In this document: one piece after another, positions 1 to 7,142 of the stretch
Layout: each line of letters opens with the position of its first letter
Numbering within the stretch: the stretch's first letter is position 1
Assembly (NCBI GenBank): GCA_005776725.1
Contig: SXOO01000224.1
Span: 1 to 41,569 of the forward strand
Length of the DNA: 41,569 bases
Source: Pseudomonadota bacterium
Lineage (GTDB): Bacteria; Myxococcota_A; UBA9042; GCA-2863065
Direction of reading: 5' to 3'
The notes under the pieces: generated by a model
Database searches by the model: none
What the model was told of the DNA's origin: nothing
What the model saw: the letters and a program-made list of their open reading frames with translations, nothing else
Program-made: the position numbers and the translations under genes

Positions 1-92
1 AGCTCGTCAGCGCCGGCGACACCTTCTACTTCGGGTATCTCACCGCGGACGGCGCTGCCCTCGGCGTGGTCTTGATCACGCCGGACGACTGA
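1..92 (+). CDS. C-terminal end of a truncated gene
   Basis: The frame starting at base 3 is open from the window edge and ends at a TGA at 90-92, giving 29 residues that finish in VLITPDD. High G/C at third codon positions and a GC-rich hairpin just after the stop suggest a genuine gene end. Too little is visible to name a family. It could belong to any cytoplasmic or secreted protein. Confidence 0.55.
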   Translation, partial: LVSAGDTFYFGYLTADGAALGVVLITPDD

Positions 93-93
93 C

Positions 94-116
94 CGCCCGG
101 GGGCTCGGCCCGGGCG
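94..116 (+). terminator. GC-rich hairpin, possible terminator
   Basis: Two perfect 8-bp arms (CGCCCGGG at 94-101 and CCCGGGCG at 109-116) enclose a 7-nt loop two bases after the stop codon at 92. There is no T-tract, so it may be a weak or factor-assisted terminator. The next gene begins at 172. Confidence 0.4.
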
Positions 117-171
117 AGGAACCGGGGTAGAGTAACGACCCCACTGATGGACCCTGCCGCAGGAGACGCCC

Positions 172-636
172 TTGTCCCAGCTCACCGACGCCCAGAAGAC
201 CGCCGTCATCGACACGCTGAACCGCATCATGGAGCTCGAGCTCGCCGGTGTGGTGCGCTACACCCACTACGCGCTGATGGTCTTCGGCTTCAGTCGGATC
301 CCGATCGTCGACTGGATGCACCAGAACGCCACGGAGGGTCTCGCCCATGCCCGCGCCGCAGGCGAGCTGGTCACCTGGCTGGGAGGCCACCCGTCGCTCG
401 GGATCGGGCCGCTGCTCGAGACGGAGAAGCACGACATCGGCGACATCCTGCGCGAGTCGCTCGACCACGAAGGGGAGACCCTCGCCAGCTACTACCACCT
501 CCTCGACCTCGTGAAGGACCGAGACGTGCGCCTCGAGGAGTACGCACGCGACATGATCGTCGCCGAGATCTCCCACCGCGACGAGGTGGACAAGATGCTG
601 CGTCGCCCCGGCCAGACCGGCACCTACTCGGCCTGA
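172..636 (+). CDS. Bacterioferritin-like di-iron protein
   Basis: This 154-residue all-helical protein has the layout of the ferritin/bacterioferritin superfamily, which binds and oxidises Fe(II) for cytoplasmic storage. Candidate di-iron ligands recur along four helices: E21/E23, E55 with H59, E100/E102, and E132 with H135 (an ExxH motif). The segment GELVTWLGGHPSL after helix 2 is typical of the bacterioferritin-like subgroup. Length fits the family (about 155-160). I chose the TTG at 172 because AGGAGA lies 5 nt upstream; no ATG gives a comparable start. Neither haem binding nor cage formation can be judged from sequence. Its 3' end overlaps the convergent PLP-enzyme gene by 13 nt. It is not obviously in an operon. 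Confidence 0.8.
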   Translation: MSQLTDAQKTAVIDTLNRIMELELAGVVRYTHYALMVFGFSRIPIVDWMHQNATEGLAHARAAGELVTWLGGHPSLGIGPLLETEKHDIGDILRESLDHEGETLASYYHLLDLVKDRDVRLEEYARDMIVAEISHRDEVDKMLRRPGQTGTYSA

Positions 637-1847
637 CCGAGAGACCGCGGCCCCATGGCCTCCAGCGCCTGAGCCAGGTCCCGAATGAGCACCTCGGGCG
701 GCTCGAGGCCCACGGAGAGGCGCACCAGGCCCTCGGCGATCCCTGCCGCGCGACGCTCGTCCGGGCTGAGCTCGTGATAGCTCATGACCGCGGGCTGCTC
801 GATGAGGCTCTCCACCCCACCCAGTGAAGGCGCCAGGAGCGGCACCCGGCAGGCATCCACGAAGGCCGAGACCTCGGTATCGCTGGCGTCCACCTCGAAG
901 GTGACCACCGCTCCGAAGCCCCGCATCAGCCGGGTCGCGACGGCGTGATCGGGGTGCGACGCGAGGCCCGGGTAGTGCACGCGCCGAACCCGTGGGTGCT
1001 GCTCCAGCGCAGTCGCCACGGCGAGCGCGGTAGCGTTCTGGCGCTCGACTCGAAGGGGTAGTGTCTTGAGCCCGCGGCACAGCAGCCAAGCGGCGTGGGG
1101 ATCGAGGATCCCGCCGAGGACGCCTCGCAGGGCTCGAATGGGGTCTACGAGGTCGACGGCACCCAGGACGGCGCCGGCCAACACATCGTTGTGACCCGAC
1201 AGGTACTTGGTGGCCGAGTGAAGGACCAGGTCGGCGCCCTGTGCCAGCGGCCGCTGGTTGATCGGCGTGGCGAACGTGGCGTCCACCAGGAGGCGCACGG
1301 ACGGGTGTGAGCGGAGCGCGCCGGCGAGCTTCTCGAGGTCGATGACGCGCAGGTTCGGGTTGGTGGGGGACTCGGTGACGACGACGCGCGTGTTCGGGCG
1401 AATCGCCGAGATCACGGCGTCGATGTTCGCCGGGGGCACCACGCTCACCTCCACCCCGAAGCGCGCCAGCGTCCCGAGCGCGAACTGCCGGGTCCGCCGG
1501 TAGCCCTCGCCTGTCAGGATCAGGTGTTGGCCTGCGCGCAGCATGGCGAACAGCGCCGTGGTGAGCGCCGCCATGCCCGAACCGAACAGCGCGGCGTCCT
1601 CGGCGCCCTCGAGCGCCGCGAGCTTGCGCTCGGCCACGCTCACGGTGGGGTTGCCGTAGCGGCCGTACTCCTCGCGGCTGATCTCGCCGTCGAGGTGGGC
1701 CTCGAGCTCTGCGGTGTTCGCGAACGTGTACGTCGCGCTCATGACCAGCGGGGGCGGGACGCCGTTCCCGGGGTGTTGAGCGGGCTCACCGCCGTGGAGG
1801 GCGACTGAGTACGGATCCGTCAAATCGGGTGGGAGGCGGGGGCGCAT
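624..1847 (-). CDS. Cys/Met metabolism PLP-dependent enzyme (cystathionine synthase/lyase family)
   Basis: The protein has 407 residues from the ATG at 1847. It belongs to the gamma-family of PLP enzymes, which includes cystathionine gamma-synthase, gamma-lyase and methionine gamma-lyase. The YGRYGNPT motif (about residues 61-68 from this start), the SGMAA phosphate-binding stretch (about 90-94), ESPTNP (about 159-164), the cofactor Asp in VDATFATP and the Schiff-base lysine in HSATKY (about K214) are all visible. A longer GTG/TTG-type start at 1919 would leave only 11 bp to the divergent gene and adds residues unlike the family, so I prefer 1847. The Shine-Dalgarno sequence is weak. Sequence alone does not settle whether it makes or breaks cystathionine, and no other Met/Cys gene is adjacent. 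Confidence 0.85.
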   Translation of the reverse strand: MRPRLPPDLTDPYSVALHGGEPAQHPGNGVPPPLVMSATYTFANTAELEAHLDGEISREEYGRYGNPTVSVAERKLAALEGAEDAALFGSGMAALTTALFAMLRAGQHLILTGEGYRRTRQFALGTLARFGVEVSVVPPANIDAVISAIRPNTRVVVTESPTNPNLRVIDLEKLAGALRSHPSVRLLVDATFATPINQRPLAQGADLVLHSATKYLSGHNDVLAGAVLGAVDLVDPIRALRGVLGGILDPHAAWLLCRGLKTLPLRVERQNATALAVATALEQHPRVRRVHYPGLASHPDHAVATRLMRGFGAVVTFEVDASDTEVSAFVDACRVPLLAPSLGGVESLIEQPAVMSYHELSPDERRAAGIAEGLVRLSVGLEPPEVLIRDLAQALEAMGPRSLGQAE

Positions 1848-1930
1848 GGGCGGAGCGTAGTATTGGGCGCGCTCCCTGGCGAGACCGGGGCTCGTGTGGC
1901 AGCGTTGGGCCAAAATCAAGGACGGTGCTC

Positions 1931-3037
1931 ATGGCTGAAGACTGGGTAGACGCGGGAGACGCAGAGGCCTTCAGGCAGCCCGGGCTGCACGCGGTTCGAG
2001 TCCGCGGTGCGCGGCTCGTCGTGAGCTACGTGGACGGCCGCTTTGGGGTGATCTCGGGGCTGTGCAACCACGCGGGGGGACCGCTGGCCGACGGCCGGCT
2101 CGACGGCGACTACGTCGTGTGCCCGTGGCACTACTGGAAGTTCCATCGGGAGTCCGGTGTGGGCGAACCCGGCTACGAGGCCGACGCGGTGCCCTCGTAT
2201 CCCGTCCGTGAGGAGGGCGGGCGCCTGCTGGTGGATGTGGCCAACTCCACCAAGCGGCGCAAGCAGGTTCACGCGCCGCACCCGCTCGCTCGCACACCGA
2301 GCCGCTTGCCGGGCCCGCCCCGCGTGGTGGGCATCAGCACCACCGCGATGACCGCTGGCCAGCCGCGCTTCAGTACGTCAGACACGCTGCTCGAGGTCGC
2401 GCTCGAACACGCCGCGGCGCGCGGGCACGAGACGCGGCTGATTCGGCTACGGGACCTCGAGTTCAGGGCGTGCGAGGGCTTCTATTCGAAGTCCGCCAGG
2501 GCGTGTACGTGGCCGTGTTCGATCACGCAGATGGACCCGGAGGACCAGCTCGACCAGGTCTACGAGGCGCTGGTCCACTGGGCAGACGTCTACCTGATCG
2601 CGACGCCGATCCGATGGGGCGCCGCGAGCAGCCTCTACTTCAAGATGGTGGAGCGGATGAACTGCATCCAGAACCAGGAGACCATCGCCGGAAAGCACCT
2701 GCTGAAGAACAAGTCCGCCGGCTTCATCATCACGGGCGGCCAAGACAACGTCCAAGGGACCGCCGGGCAGATGATGGGGTTCTTCGCGGAGCTCGGGGTC
2801 CAGTTTCCGCAGTTCCCGTACATCGCGCACTCGCGTGGGTGGAGCGCCGAAGACATGGAGAACAACGTGCGCATCGTGGCGGAGAGCGAGCGCCTGCGGG
2901 AGGGGGCGCGGGCCCTGGTGGAGCGCTGCGCGGAGATGGCGCAGCTGATGCTCGACGGCTCGGTCACCGAGAAGGCGTTCGTCCGCGGGGGGCGCAAGGC
3001 GTCGCGGACCTCTGCGCCCGAGGCTGACGCCGGCTGA
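1931..3037 (+). CDS. Rieske [2Fe-2S] domain fused to a flavodoxin-like FMN oxidoreductase
   Basis: This 368-residue protein joins two redox modules. Residues 1-105 form a Rieske ferredoxin-like domain with the cluster motif C45-x-H47 and C64-x2-H67. After a basic Pro-rich linker (about 107-130), residues 131-345 form a flavodoxin-fold NAD(P)H:FMN reductase-like domain, with a phosphate-binding loop at GISTT (134-138), a TPIRWG flavin loop (225-230) and an ITGGQDN loop (267-273). The flavin domain has extra cysteines (C181, C192, C196, C245), possibly a second metal site as in iron-sulfur flavoproteins. The fusion suggests electron flow from NAD(P)H through FMN to 2Fe-2S within one chain. The ATG at 1931 is preceded by a weak Shine-Dalgarno. 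arsM follows after 143 bp, so an arsenic-related role is possible but inferred. Confidence 0.8.
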   Translation: MAEDWVDAGDAEAFRQPGLHAVRVRGARLVVSYVDGRFGVISGLCNHAGGPLADGRLDGDYVVCPWHYWKFHRESGVGEPGYEADAVPSYPVREEGGRLLVDVANSTKRRKQVHAPHPLARTPSRLPGPPRVVGISTTAMTAGQPRFSTSDTLLEVALEHAAARGHETRLIRLRDLEFRACEGFYSKSARACTWPCSITQMDPEDQLDQVYEALVHWADVYLIATPIRWGAASSLYFKMVERMNCIQNQETIAGKHLLKNKSAGFIITGGQDNVQGTAGQMMGFFAELGVQFPQFPYIAHSRGWSAEDMENNVRIVAESERLREGARALVERCAEMAQLMLDGSVTEKAFVRGGRKASRTSAPEADAG

Positions 3038-3180
3038 GCGCCGCCGTGTCGGTGCATCCTTTCACGGAGGTGCTCGTCTTCAGGGACGTGGGCTGCGACG
3101 CCGGTGCCGGCGCCCAACTGCCGGGCCACCACGACGTTGGTCCCGCTGGCAGCACACTCCCCAAGCTTTCAGGAGCCTCC

Positions 3181-4098
3181 ATGCACGCGACCCCGACCTC
3201 CGCTGACGACATTCGAACCGCCGTACGTGACCGCTACGGTGCCATCGCCACGGGCTGCGCGCCCGCGTGCTGCGGCAGCGGCGCTCCCGCGCCAGCCGAC
3301 ATCGGCCGCGCGCTTGGCTACTCCGAGGCCGAGCTCGCTTCGCTGCCCGAAGGCGCCAACCTCGGCCTCGGCTGCGGCAATCCCCAGGCGGTCGCCGCGC
3401 TTCGCCCGGGCGAGACGGTGCTCGATCTCGGGGCCGGCGGAGGCATCGACTGCTTCCTCGCGGCGCAGCGAGTGGGTGTCACCGGCAAGGTCATCGGCGT
3501 GGACATGACGCCGGACATGCTGGCGCGTGCTCGCGAGGCCGCCCGCTCGAGGGAGGTGAAGAACGTGGAGTTCCGCCTCGGCGAGATCGAGGCGTTGCCC
3601 GTGGCGGATGGAACGGTCGACGTGATCCTCTCGAACTGCGTGGTGAACCTCAGCCCGGACAAGGAATCTGTGTTTCGAGAGGCGCTCCGCGTCCTGAAGC
3701 CCGGCGGACGCCTGGCGATCTCGGACGTGGTGCTGCTCGAGGCGCTGCCCCCGGCCCTCGAGCGAGACCTCGCCGCGCTCACGGGGTGCGTCGCGGGCGC
3801 CGCCACCGTGGGCACGCTCGAGTCCATGCTGCATGCGGCGGGCTTCGAGTCCGTTCAGGTGGTCGTGAACGCCGCCAGCCAGGAGTTCATCCGCGAGTGG
3901 CTCCCCGGTGCCGAGCGTTACGTCGCCTCCGCCGCGATCACCGCCACGCGCCCCGTGGGAGAGGTCTCGTGCTGCACGTCCACCTCCACGTCCATGACCG
4001 GCGTCGAGGCCCCCAGCGTCGCCCCCGTCGCGGCGGCGCCCGAGAAGCGGAGCTGCTGCGCGCCCACCTGCTGCGAACCCAGCGCGGCCGCGAGCTGA
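3181..4098 (+). CDS. arsM: Arsenite S-adenosylmethionine methyltransferase
   Basis: This 305-residue class I SAM methyltransferase methylates As(III) in the cytoplasm. Motif I is DLGAGGGID (82-90), followed by GVDMTPDML (106-113) and the late motif [12 protein letters not shown] (171-182). The family's conserved cysteines are present: C65 in [10 protein letters not shown]153 in [10 protein letters not shown] and C203 in TGCVAGA. An N-terminal CAPACC cluster (26-31) is also present. The C-terminal tail carries three CC pairs (264-265, 292-293, 297-298), typical of longer ArsM proteins and probably metal-binding. The ATG at 3181 has AGGAG five nt upstream, better than earlier in-frame starts. 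The sigma-factor gene begins 5 nt after its stop, so the two are probably co-transcribed. Confidence 0.93.
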   Translation: MHATPTSADDIRTAVRDRYGAIATGCAPACCGSGAPAPADIGRALGYSEAELASLPEGANLGLGCGNPQAVAALRPGETVLDLGAGGGIDCFLAAQRVGVTGKVIGVDMTPDMLARAREAARSREVKNVEFRLGEIEALPVADGTVDVILSNCVVNLSPDKESVFREALRVLKPGGRLAISDVVLLEALPPALERDLAALTGCVAGAATVGTLESMLHAAGFESVQVVVNAASQEFIREWLPGAERYVASAAITATRPVGEVSCCTSTSTSMTGVEAPSVAPVAAAPEKRSCCAPTCCEPSAAAS

Positions 4099-4103
4099 TC
4101 GTC

Positions 4104-4721
4104 GTGCACGCCGACACCGCCCGAGAGACCTGGCTCGCGCTCGACCAGCGGCTGCGCCCCTTCGTGGCACGCCGCGTCGCGATCCCTGCGGACGTGGACG
4201 ACGTGATGCAGGACGTCTTCGTGCGCCTGCACCGGGGAGTCGGCGCGCTGCGTGATGAGCAGCGCTACGGTCCGTGGCTCTTTCGGGTGGCCCGCAGCGC
4301 CCTCAGCGACCACCACCGGCGCGCTCGGAGACACCCGAGCGCGCCGGCGGCGGCGGCTCCCGAGCTTCCGGCGCCTCCGGAAGCCGAGGTCGACCTCAAC
4401 GAGCTCCTCGCGGCTGCCGTGCGCCCGTTCGTGGCGACGCTTCCTGAGCCGTATCGGGAGGCGTTGACGCTCACCGAGCTCGAGGGGCTCACGCAGCGCG
4501 AAGCGGCGGAGCGCCTCGGGATCTCGCTCCCCGGGATGAAGTCACGCGTGCAGCGCGGCCGGCGGCTGTTGCGGGAGGCGTTCGAGGCGTGCTGTGCGGT
4601 GGCGCTCGATGCCCGGGGTCACGTGGTGGCCTGCGAGCCCAAAGCCGACTGGGTCGTCGGGTGCTGCGCTGAATCCCCCGAGCCACGGGCGGGTGGCGCC
4701 GCGAGATCCTGCTCGGGCTGA
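4104..4721 (+). CDS. SigZ-like RNA polymerase sigma factor with Cys-rich tail
   Basis: This 205-residue sigma-70-family protein has region 2 at about residues 8-75 (DVDDVMQDVFVRLHRGV, then YGPWLFRVARS) and region 4 at about 108-160. Region 4 includes LPEPYREALTLTELEGLTQ and a helix-turn-helix ending in MKSRVQRGRRLL. The C-terminal extension contains C163-C164, C177, C187-C188 and C203. A CC pair just after region 4 is, from memory, a feature of SigZ-type factors; the further cysteines look like an extra thiol or metal sensor. The GTG at 4104 gives 5 nt from the arsM stop, implying translational coupling; the Shine-Dalgarno is weak. No anti-sigma gene is adjacent. The thiol-rich tail next to arsM suggests sensing of arsenic or thiol stress, which is inference. 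Confidence 0.82.
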   Translation: MHADTARETWLALDQRLRPFVARRVAIPADVDDVMQDVFVRLHRGVGALRDEQRYGPWLFRVARSALSDHHRRARRHPSAPAAAAPELPAPPEAEVDLNELLAAAVRPFVATLPEPYREALTLTELEGLTQREAAERLGISLPGMKSRVQRGRRLLREAFEACCAVALDARGHVVACEPKADWVVGCCAESPEPRAGGAARSCSG

Positions 4722-4789
4722 GACCGACCTCGTTCTTCGGCGGGCCCAGCGCGTGGCCGGGGCAAAAGAGCTCCCTGGGCCACCAGGTG

Positions 4790-4981
4790 GTCCCGGCGAT
4801 GCACCAGGTCGCGGAGGTGCTCGGTGTCCGGCGCCGCGATGAGACGAAGCGCCACGGCGAAGCCATCGGTCGCTTCGCCCTCGGACTCCCACGCCACCAC
4901 GACGTCGCCGCTGGGGCGCGGCGAGAGGCGCGGACCACGCTGATCTGGAGCTGGAGTGGCCTCGTCAGCGTCCTGGCGACT
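4790..4981 (-). pseudogene. Remnant of a secreted VVAWES-type repeat protein
   Basis: On the minus strand, the open frame downstream of a TGA at 4982-4984 reads SGDVVVAWESEGEATDGFAV in its middle. This resembles the 'GDFVVAWES-GQDGSG-GVF-QR' repeat found in large secreted or adhesin-like bacterial proteins. The match fades after about 45 residues and the frame runs on antisense into the sigma-factor gene. There is no start or Shine-Dalgarno sequence. It overlaps the end of hipA by 17 bp. It is most simply a decayed fragment left behind between two gene blocks. A chance match in GC-rich DNA cannot be excluded. Confidence 0.3.
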
Positions 4982-6245
4982 TCAACCCTAACGCACACCG
5001 CTCCGCCCGTGCCCGAGCAGCATCGGCGAAGGCGGCGAGATGAGCAGCGTCGAGCCCGGGCGCCATCAGCGCAACAGCGACGCTCTCAGCTTGCACGGCC
5101 ACCGCTTCGCACAACTCCCAGACACGTCGCCGGACGAGCGGAAACCCGAGCCCGCCCTCCTCCGCGAAGGCCCGCCAAGCCGCTTCGTCGAGCTCGGCCA
5201 GCGTCGCCTTCTTTCCGACCTTCATCGCGAAGCCGGGTGAGAGTTCGGGATAAGCGACGGTCATCAGGAGATCGTAGAGCGGCGCGAGCCTCGTGCCGCC
5301 TTCTGCGTAGAGGAGGGAGAAGTTCTTGCCGTGGGCATCGGCGTTGCCGGCGATGACGTTGAAGATCGCAGCGTCGAGGAGGCGGAGCAGCGCGTCCGCC
5401 GGCTTTCGTGTGGCGGCCCGCACCAGCGCGAAGCAGTCCCGAAAGGTGGGGCCCTTCTCGCGTGCGTATTTCCGTTCGGGCGGCACTCCGAGCGCCTGAC
5501 AGAAGTCTTCCTGGTGGATGCGCTGCGTGTGACCACTGTCGATGATGCGGTCGTAACGCTCGACCAGAAGGAAGCTCCGTCCGTGAACCACTCGGGCCTC
5601 GACCCGCGCGACGTCGAGCCCACAGGCCACGGCGAGCCGCATAACGAAGGCCTCGTTCTCCGTCGTCGCCGCGAAGCGTGTGATGGGCGGCTTCAGGATG
5701 TGTGTCGTGGGCTCACCCTGGGCAGGGAGGGCGACGGCGTCGTTCACCAGGACGACCGGGAGCTTCGGCTGTGCGCCAGCGAGAGAGAGGCGGAGCCCAC
5801 CGTCCCCTACGAGGAAAGGGCGTTTGGGGAGCGCGTCGAGGACTGCGCTTAGTCCATCGTCGTCGAGGGGCGAGGTCGAGCTGGGCCCGTCGTCCCGTGT
5901 CGGGAATGGCTCACGGGGGCGCACGCCGTCGGGCAATAGCTGGAGAGCGCCGGCCACGTCGCCTCCCAGGCTGTCGAGGAGTGAGAAGTCGTTGGCGCGC
6001 GACACGCCGAGGACGCTGGCGACGGCGTCACGCGCCCCTTCTTCCGGCAGGAGGCCACCGAAGAACGGGCGACACTCGCGTCGCGTGAAGGTCCCCTCGC
6101 GTTTGGGGAGCGAGCGCGAGAGTGGCCGGCCGTCGGCTCGCTGAAGGTAGTCAGGCGAGTATGTGAAGCCCAGGTCTCCGTGCTCGTCCTGGGTCAGCTC
6201 CCCGACGCGTCGATCGTCCCACCAGACGTGAAGCCGCCGCATCAT
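4965..6245 (-). CDS. hipA: HipA-type Ser/Thr kinase toxin
   Basis: This 426-residue protein is the toxin of a type II toxin-antitoxin pair. HipA kinases inactivate a cytoplasmic target by phosphorylation (glutamyl-tRNA synthetase in E. coli) and cause dormancy. Residues 1-105 match the N-terminal HipA subdomain and 150-400 the kinase-like core. Visible are LSLAGAQPK (153-161, the loop holding the inhibitory autophosphorylated serine, probably S154), the ATP-anchoring lysine in HILKPP (K185), ENEAF (197-200), the catalytic loop GNADAHGKN (300-308; D303, N308) and metal-binding D325 in PLYD. All core residues look intact, so it should be active. The ATG overlaps the hipB stop as ATGA. The target is unknown. 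Confidence 0.92.
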   Translation of the reverse strand: MMRRLHVWWDDRRVGELTQDEHGDLGFTYSPDYLQRADGRPLSRSLPKREGTFTRRECRPFFGGLLPEEGARDAVASVLGVSRANDFSLLDSLGGDVAGALQLLPDGVRPREPFPTRDDGPSSTSPLDDDGLSAVLDALPKRPFLVGDGGLRLSLAGAQPKLPVVLVNDAVALPAQGEPTTHILKPPITRFAATTENEAFVMRLAVACGLDVARVEARVVHGRSFLLVERYDRIIDSGHTQRIHQEDFCQALGVPPERKYAREKGPTFRDCFALVRAATRKPADALLRLLDAAIFNVIAGNADAHGKNFSLLYAEGGTRLAPLYDLLMTVAYPELSPGFAMKVGKKATLAELDEAAWRAFAEEGGLGFPLVRRRVWELCEAVAVQAESVAVALMAPGLDAAHLAAFADAARARAERCALGLKSPGR

Positions 6246-6463
6246 GGCTCGTCAGCGACTGGCCCGAGCTCCACCTGGCAACCGAGCGCCTGCAGCACTT
6301 GGAGCGCCTTGCCGAGCTGGGCTGTCGCTTTGCCCGCCTCGAGGTCGACGATGAACCTCGTCCCGACGCCGGCCACGCCGGCGAGCTCGTCCTGGCGCAG
6401 GCCTTGTGACTTGCGCGTGGCTCGAATGAAGGCGCCGAACTCGTGGGGGGTGGTGGTCTTCAC
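6242..6463 (-). CDS. hipB: HipB-type antitoxin and autorepressor (XRE family)
   Basis: This 73-residue XRE-family helix-turn-helix protein (EFGAFIRATRKSQGLRQDEL, then AGVAGVGTRFIVDLEAGK) ends in the LQALGCQVEL strand typical of HipB. The antitoxin binds HipA and represses its own operon. I chose the GTG at 6463: GGGAAG lies just upstream and the helix-turn-helix begins soon after. A longer GTG start at 6514 would place the promoter and first operator inside the gene. It overlaps hipA by 4 nt. Four palindromes upstream are the probable binding sites. Confidence 0.87.
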   Translation of the reverse strand: MKTTTPHEFGAFIRATRKSQGLRQDELAGVAGVGTRFIVDLEAGKATAQLGKALQVLQALGCQVELGPVADEP

Positions 6464-6469
6464 TGCATC

Positions 6470-6483
6470 TTCCCGAGCGGGAA
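6470..6483. promoter_or_regulatory. HipB operator 1 (predicted)
   Basis: Perfect inverted repeat TTCCCG-AG-CGGGAA. It covers the predicted transcription start and touches the -10 box, and its last half supplies the hipB Shine-Dalgarno sequence. Binding here would block initiation directly. Confidence 0.75.
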
Positions 6484-6511
6484 TGCTACTGCATCGGAGG
6501 CGAGAACTCAA
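6483..6511 (-). promoter_or_regulatory. Predicted hipBA promoter
   Basis: Reading the minus strand, TTGAGT (6511-6506) and TAGCAT (6488-6483) are separated by exactly 17 bp and match the sigma-70 -35 and -10 consensus at four positions each. Transcription would start near 6476, inside operator 1, leaving a leader of about 13 nt that carries the GGGAAG ribosome-binding sequence. Operator 2 ends 8 bp upstream of the -35 box. Confidence 0.65.
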
Positions 6512-6519
6512 CACAGAAT

Positions 6520-6533
6520 TTACCGATCGGGAA
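6520..6533. promoter_or_regulatory. HipB operator 2 (predicted)
   Basis: TTACCG-AT-CGGGAA has one mismatch from a perfect inverted repeat. It lies exactly 50 bp from operator 1 and just upstream of the -35 box. Confidence 0.75.
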
Positions 6534-6569
6534 TATCTGGGTCGCTTGACCCGAACCGAGTTGCGATCT

Positions 6570-6583
6570 TTCCCGACCAGGAA
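6570..6583. promoter_or_regulatory. HipB operator 3 (predicted)
   Basis: TTCCCG-AC-CAGGAA has one mismatch in the core but sits inside a longer palindrome, GATCTTTCC (6565-6573) with GGAAAGATC (6580-6588). It starts exactly 50 bp from operator 2. Confidence 0.7.
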
Positions 6584-6619
6584 AGATCGGCCGCCTCACA
6601 CGTCACGATGGGCGGAAGT

Positions 6620-6633
6620 TTACCGATCGGGAA
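6620..6633. promoter_or_regulatory. HipB operator 4 (predicted)
   Basis: TTACCG-AT-CGGGAA is identical to operator 2, including the preceding T, and starts exactly 50 bp from operator 3. No further copy is seen 50 bp beyond, near 6670. Confidence 0.7.
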
Positions 6634-6861
6634 CGTGGCCCAGTCAGTGAGCGAGCTCTCATGGGCCGGACGCGGCACTCCGCACGACCTCGCGTATCCT
6701 CGATGTGTTCAGCTCCCAGTAGGAGTACGTGGGCTGGGCCTTCACTCGGCTTGGGACGCATCGCGACACGTACGGTCTCTCGGCCGCCGAACTGACGCCC
6801 GCCGCGTTCCGGCGCGTTCGCGCGGCCCCGTCGTAGCTTCGAGCCCGGATCCATCACGAAT
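6634..6861. other. Gene-free stretch upstream of the operator array
   Basis: Together with the operator region this makes about 400 bp without a convincing gene. A short plus-strand run (about 6726-6833) reads YVGWAFTRLGTHRDTYGLSA before a stop and looks somewhat protein-like, but its frame is closed by a TAG just upstream and it has no good start. I see no RNA gene, terminator or insertion-sequence end. Confidence 0.4.
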
Positions 6862-7119
6862 TCACCGAAGCGCGACAGCGCGGAGGTGAACCGGGCCGGG
6901 GAGCTCTGCTGCCCCGGCCCCAACAGGAATTTGTGCCGCCGTCGCCAGCTGCGGAATCGGGGACGGCTCCCGTACACTCTGGGGAAAGCTGTAGTCGCAC
7001 AGTGGACGCCCGAAGCCGTAGCTCCACCCGTATGAGTGAGCAGCGACCAACTGCCTCCTCGACCCCTGGTGGCTGAGCAAAATGCGCTCGCCGATGGCGA
7101 CGCCCGCGTGGCAGGGCAC
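6862..7119 (-). CDS. Small hypothetical protein (85 aa)
   Basis: The GTG at 7119 has a strong Shine-Dalgarno (AAGGAG, 6 nt spacer) and lies 23 bp after the stop of the WXXGXW-repeat gene, so it could be the second gene of that transcript. The product begins MPCHAGVAIGERILL and is rich in Ser, Pro and Arg; I see no signal peptide, membrane segment or known motif. Third-position GC is high but below that of the neighbours. A second overlapping minus-strand frame is also open here. It may be a real small gene or a spurious frame, and I do not recognise it. Confidence 0.4.
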   Translation of the reverse strand: MPCHAGVAIGERILLSHQGSRRQLVAAHSYGWSYGFGRPLCDYSFPQSVREPSPIPQLATAAQIPVGAGAAELPGPVHLRAVALR

Positions 7120-7142
7120 CGCTCACTCCTTCGAGTCGGGCC

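Noticed and set aside
2470..3027. Alternative frame within the Rieske-flavodoxin gene
   Set aside because: Arg/Gly-rich shadow; the main frame carries continuous domain motifs through this stretch.
3267..4098. Upstream extension of the sigma-factor frame across arsM
   Set aside because: The first 280 residues are a shadow of arsM in another frame; sigma-factor similarity only starts after the GTG at 4104.
6726..6833. Short plus-strand frame reading YVGWAFTRLG...
   Set aside because: Closed by a stop just upstream, no Shine-Dalgarno, only 36 codons; left as unexplained sequence.
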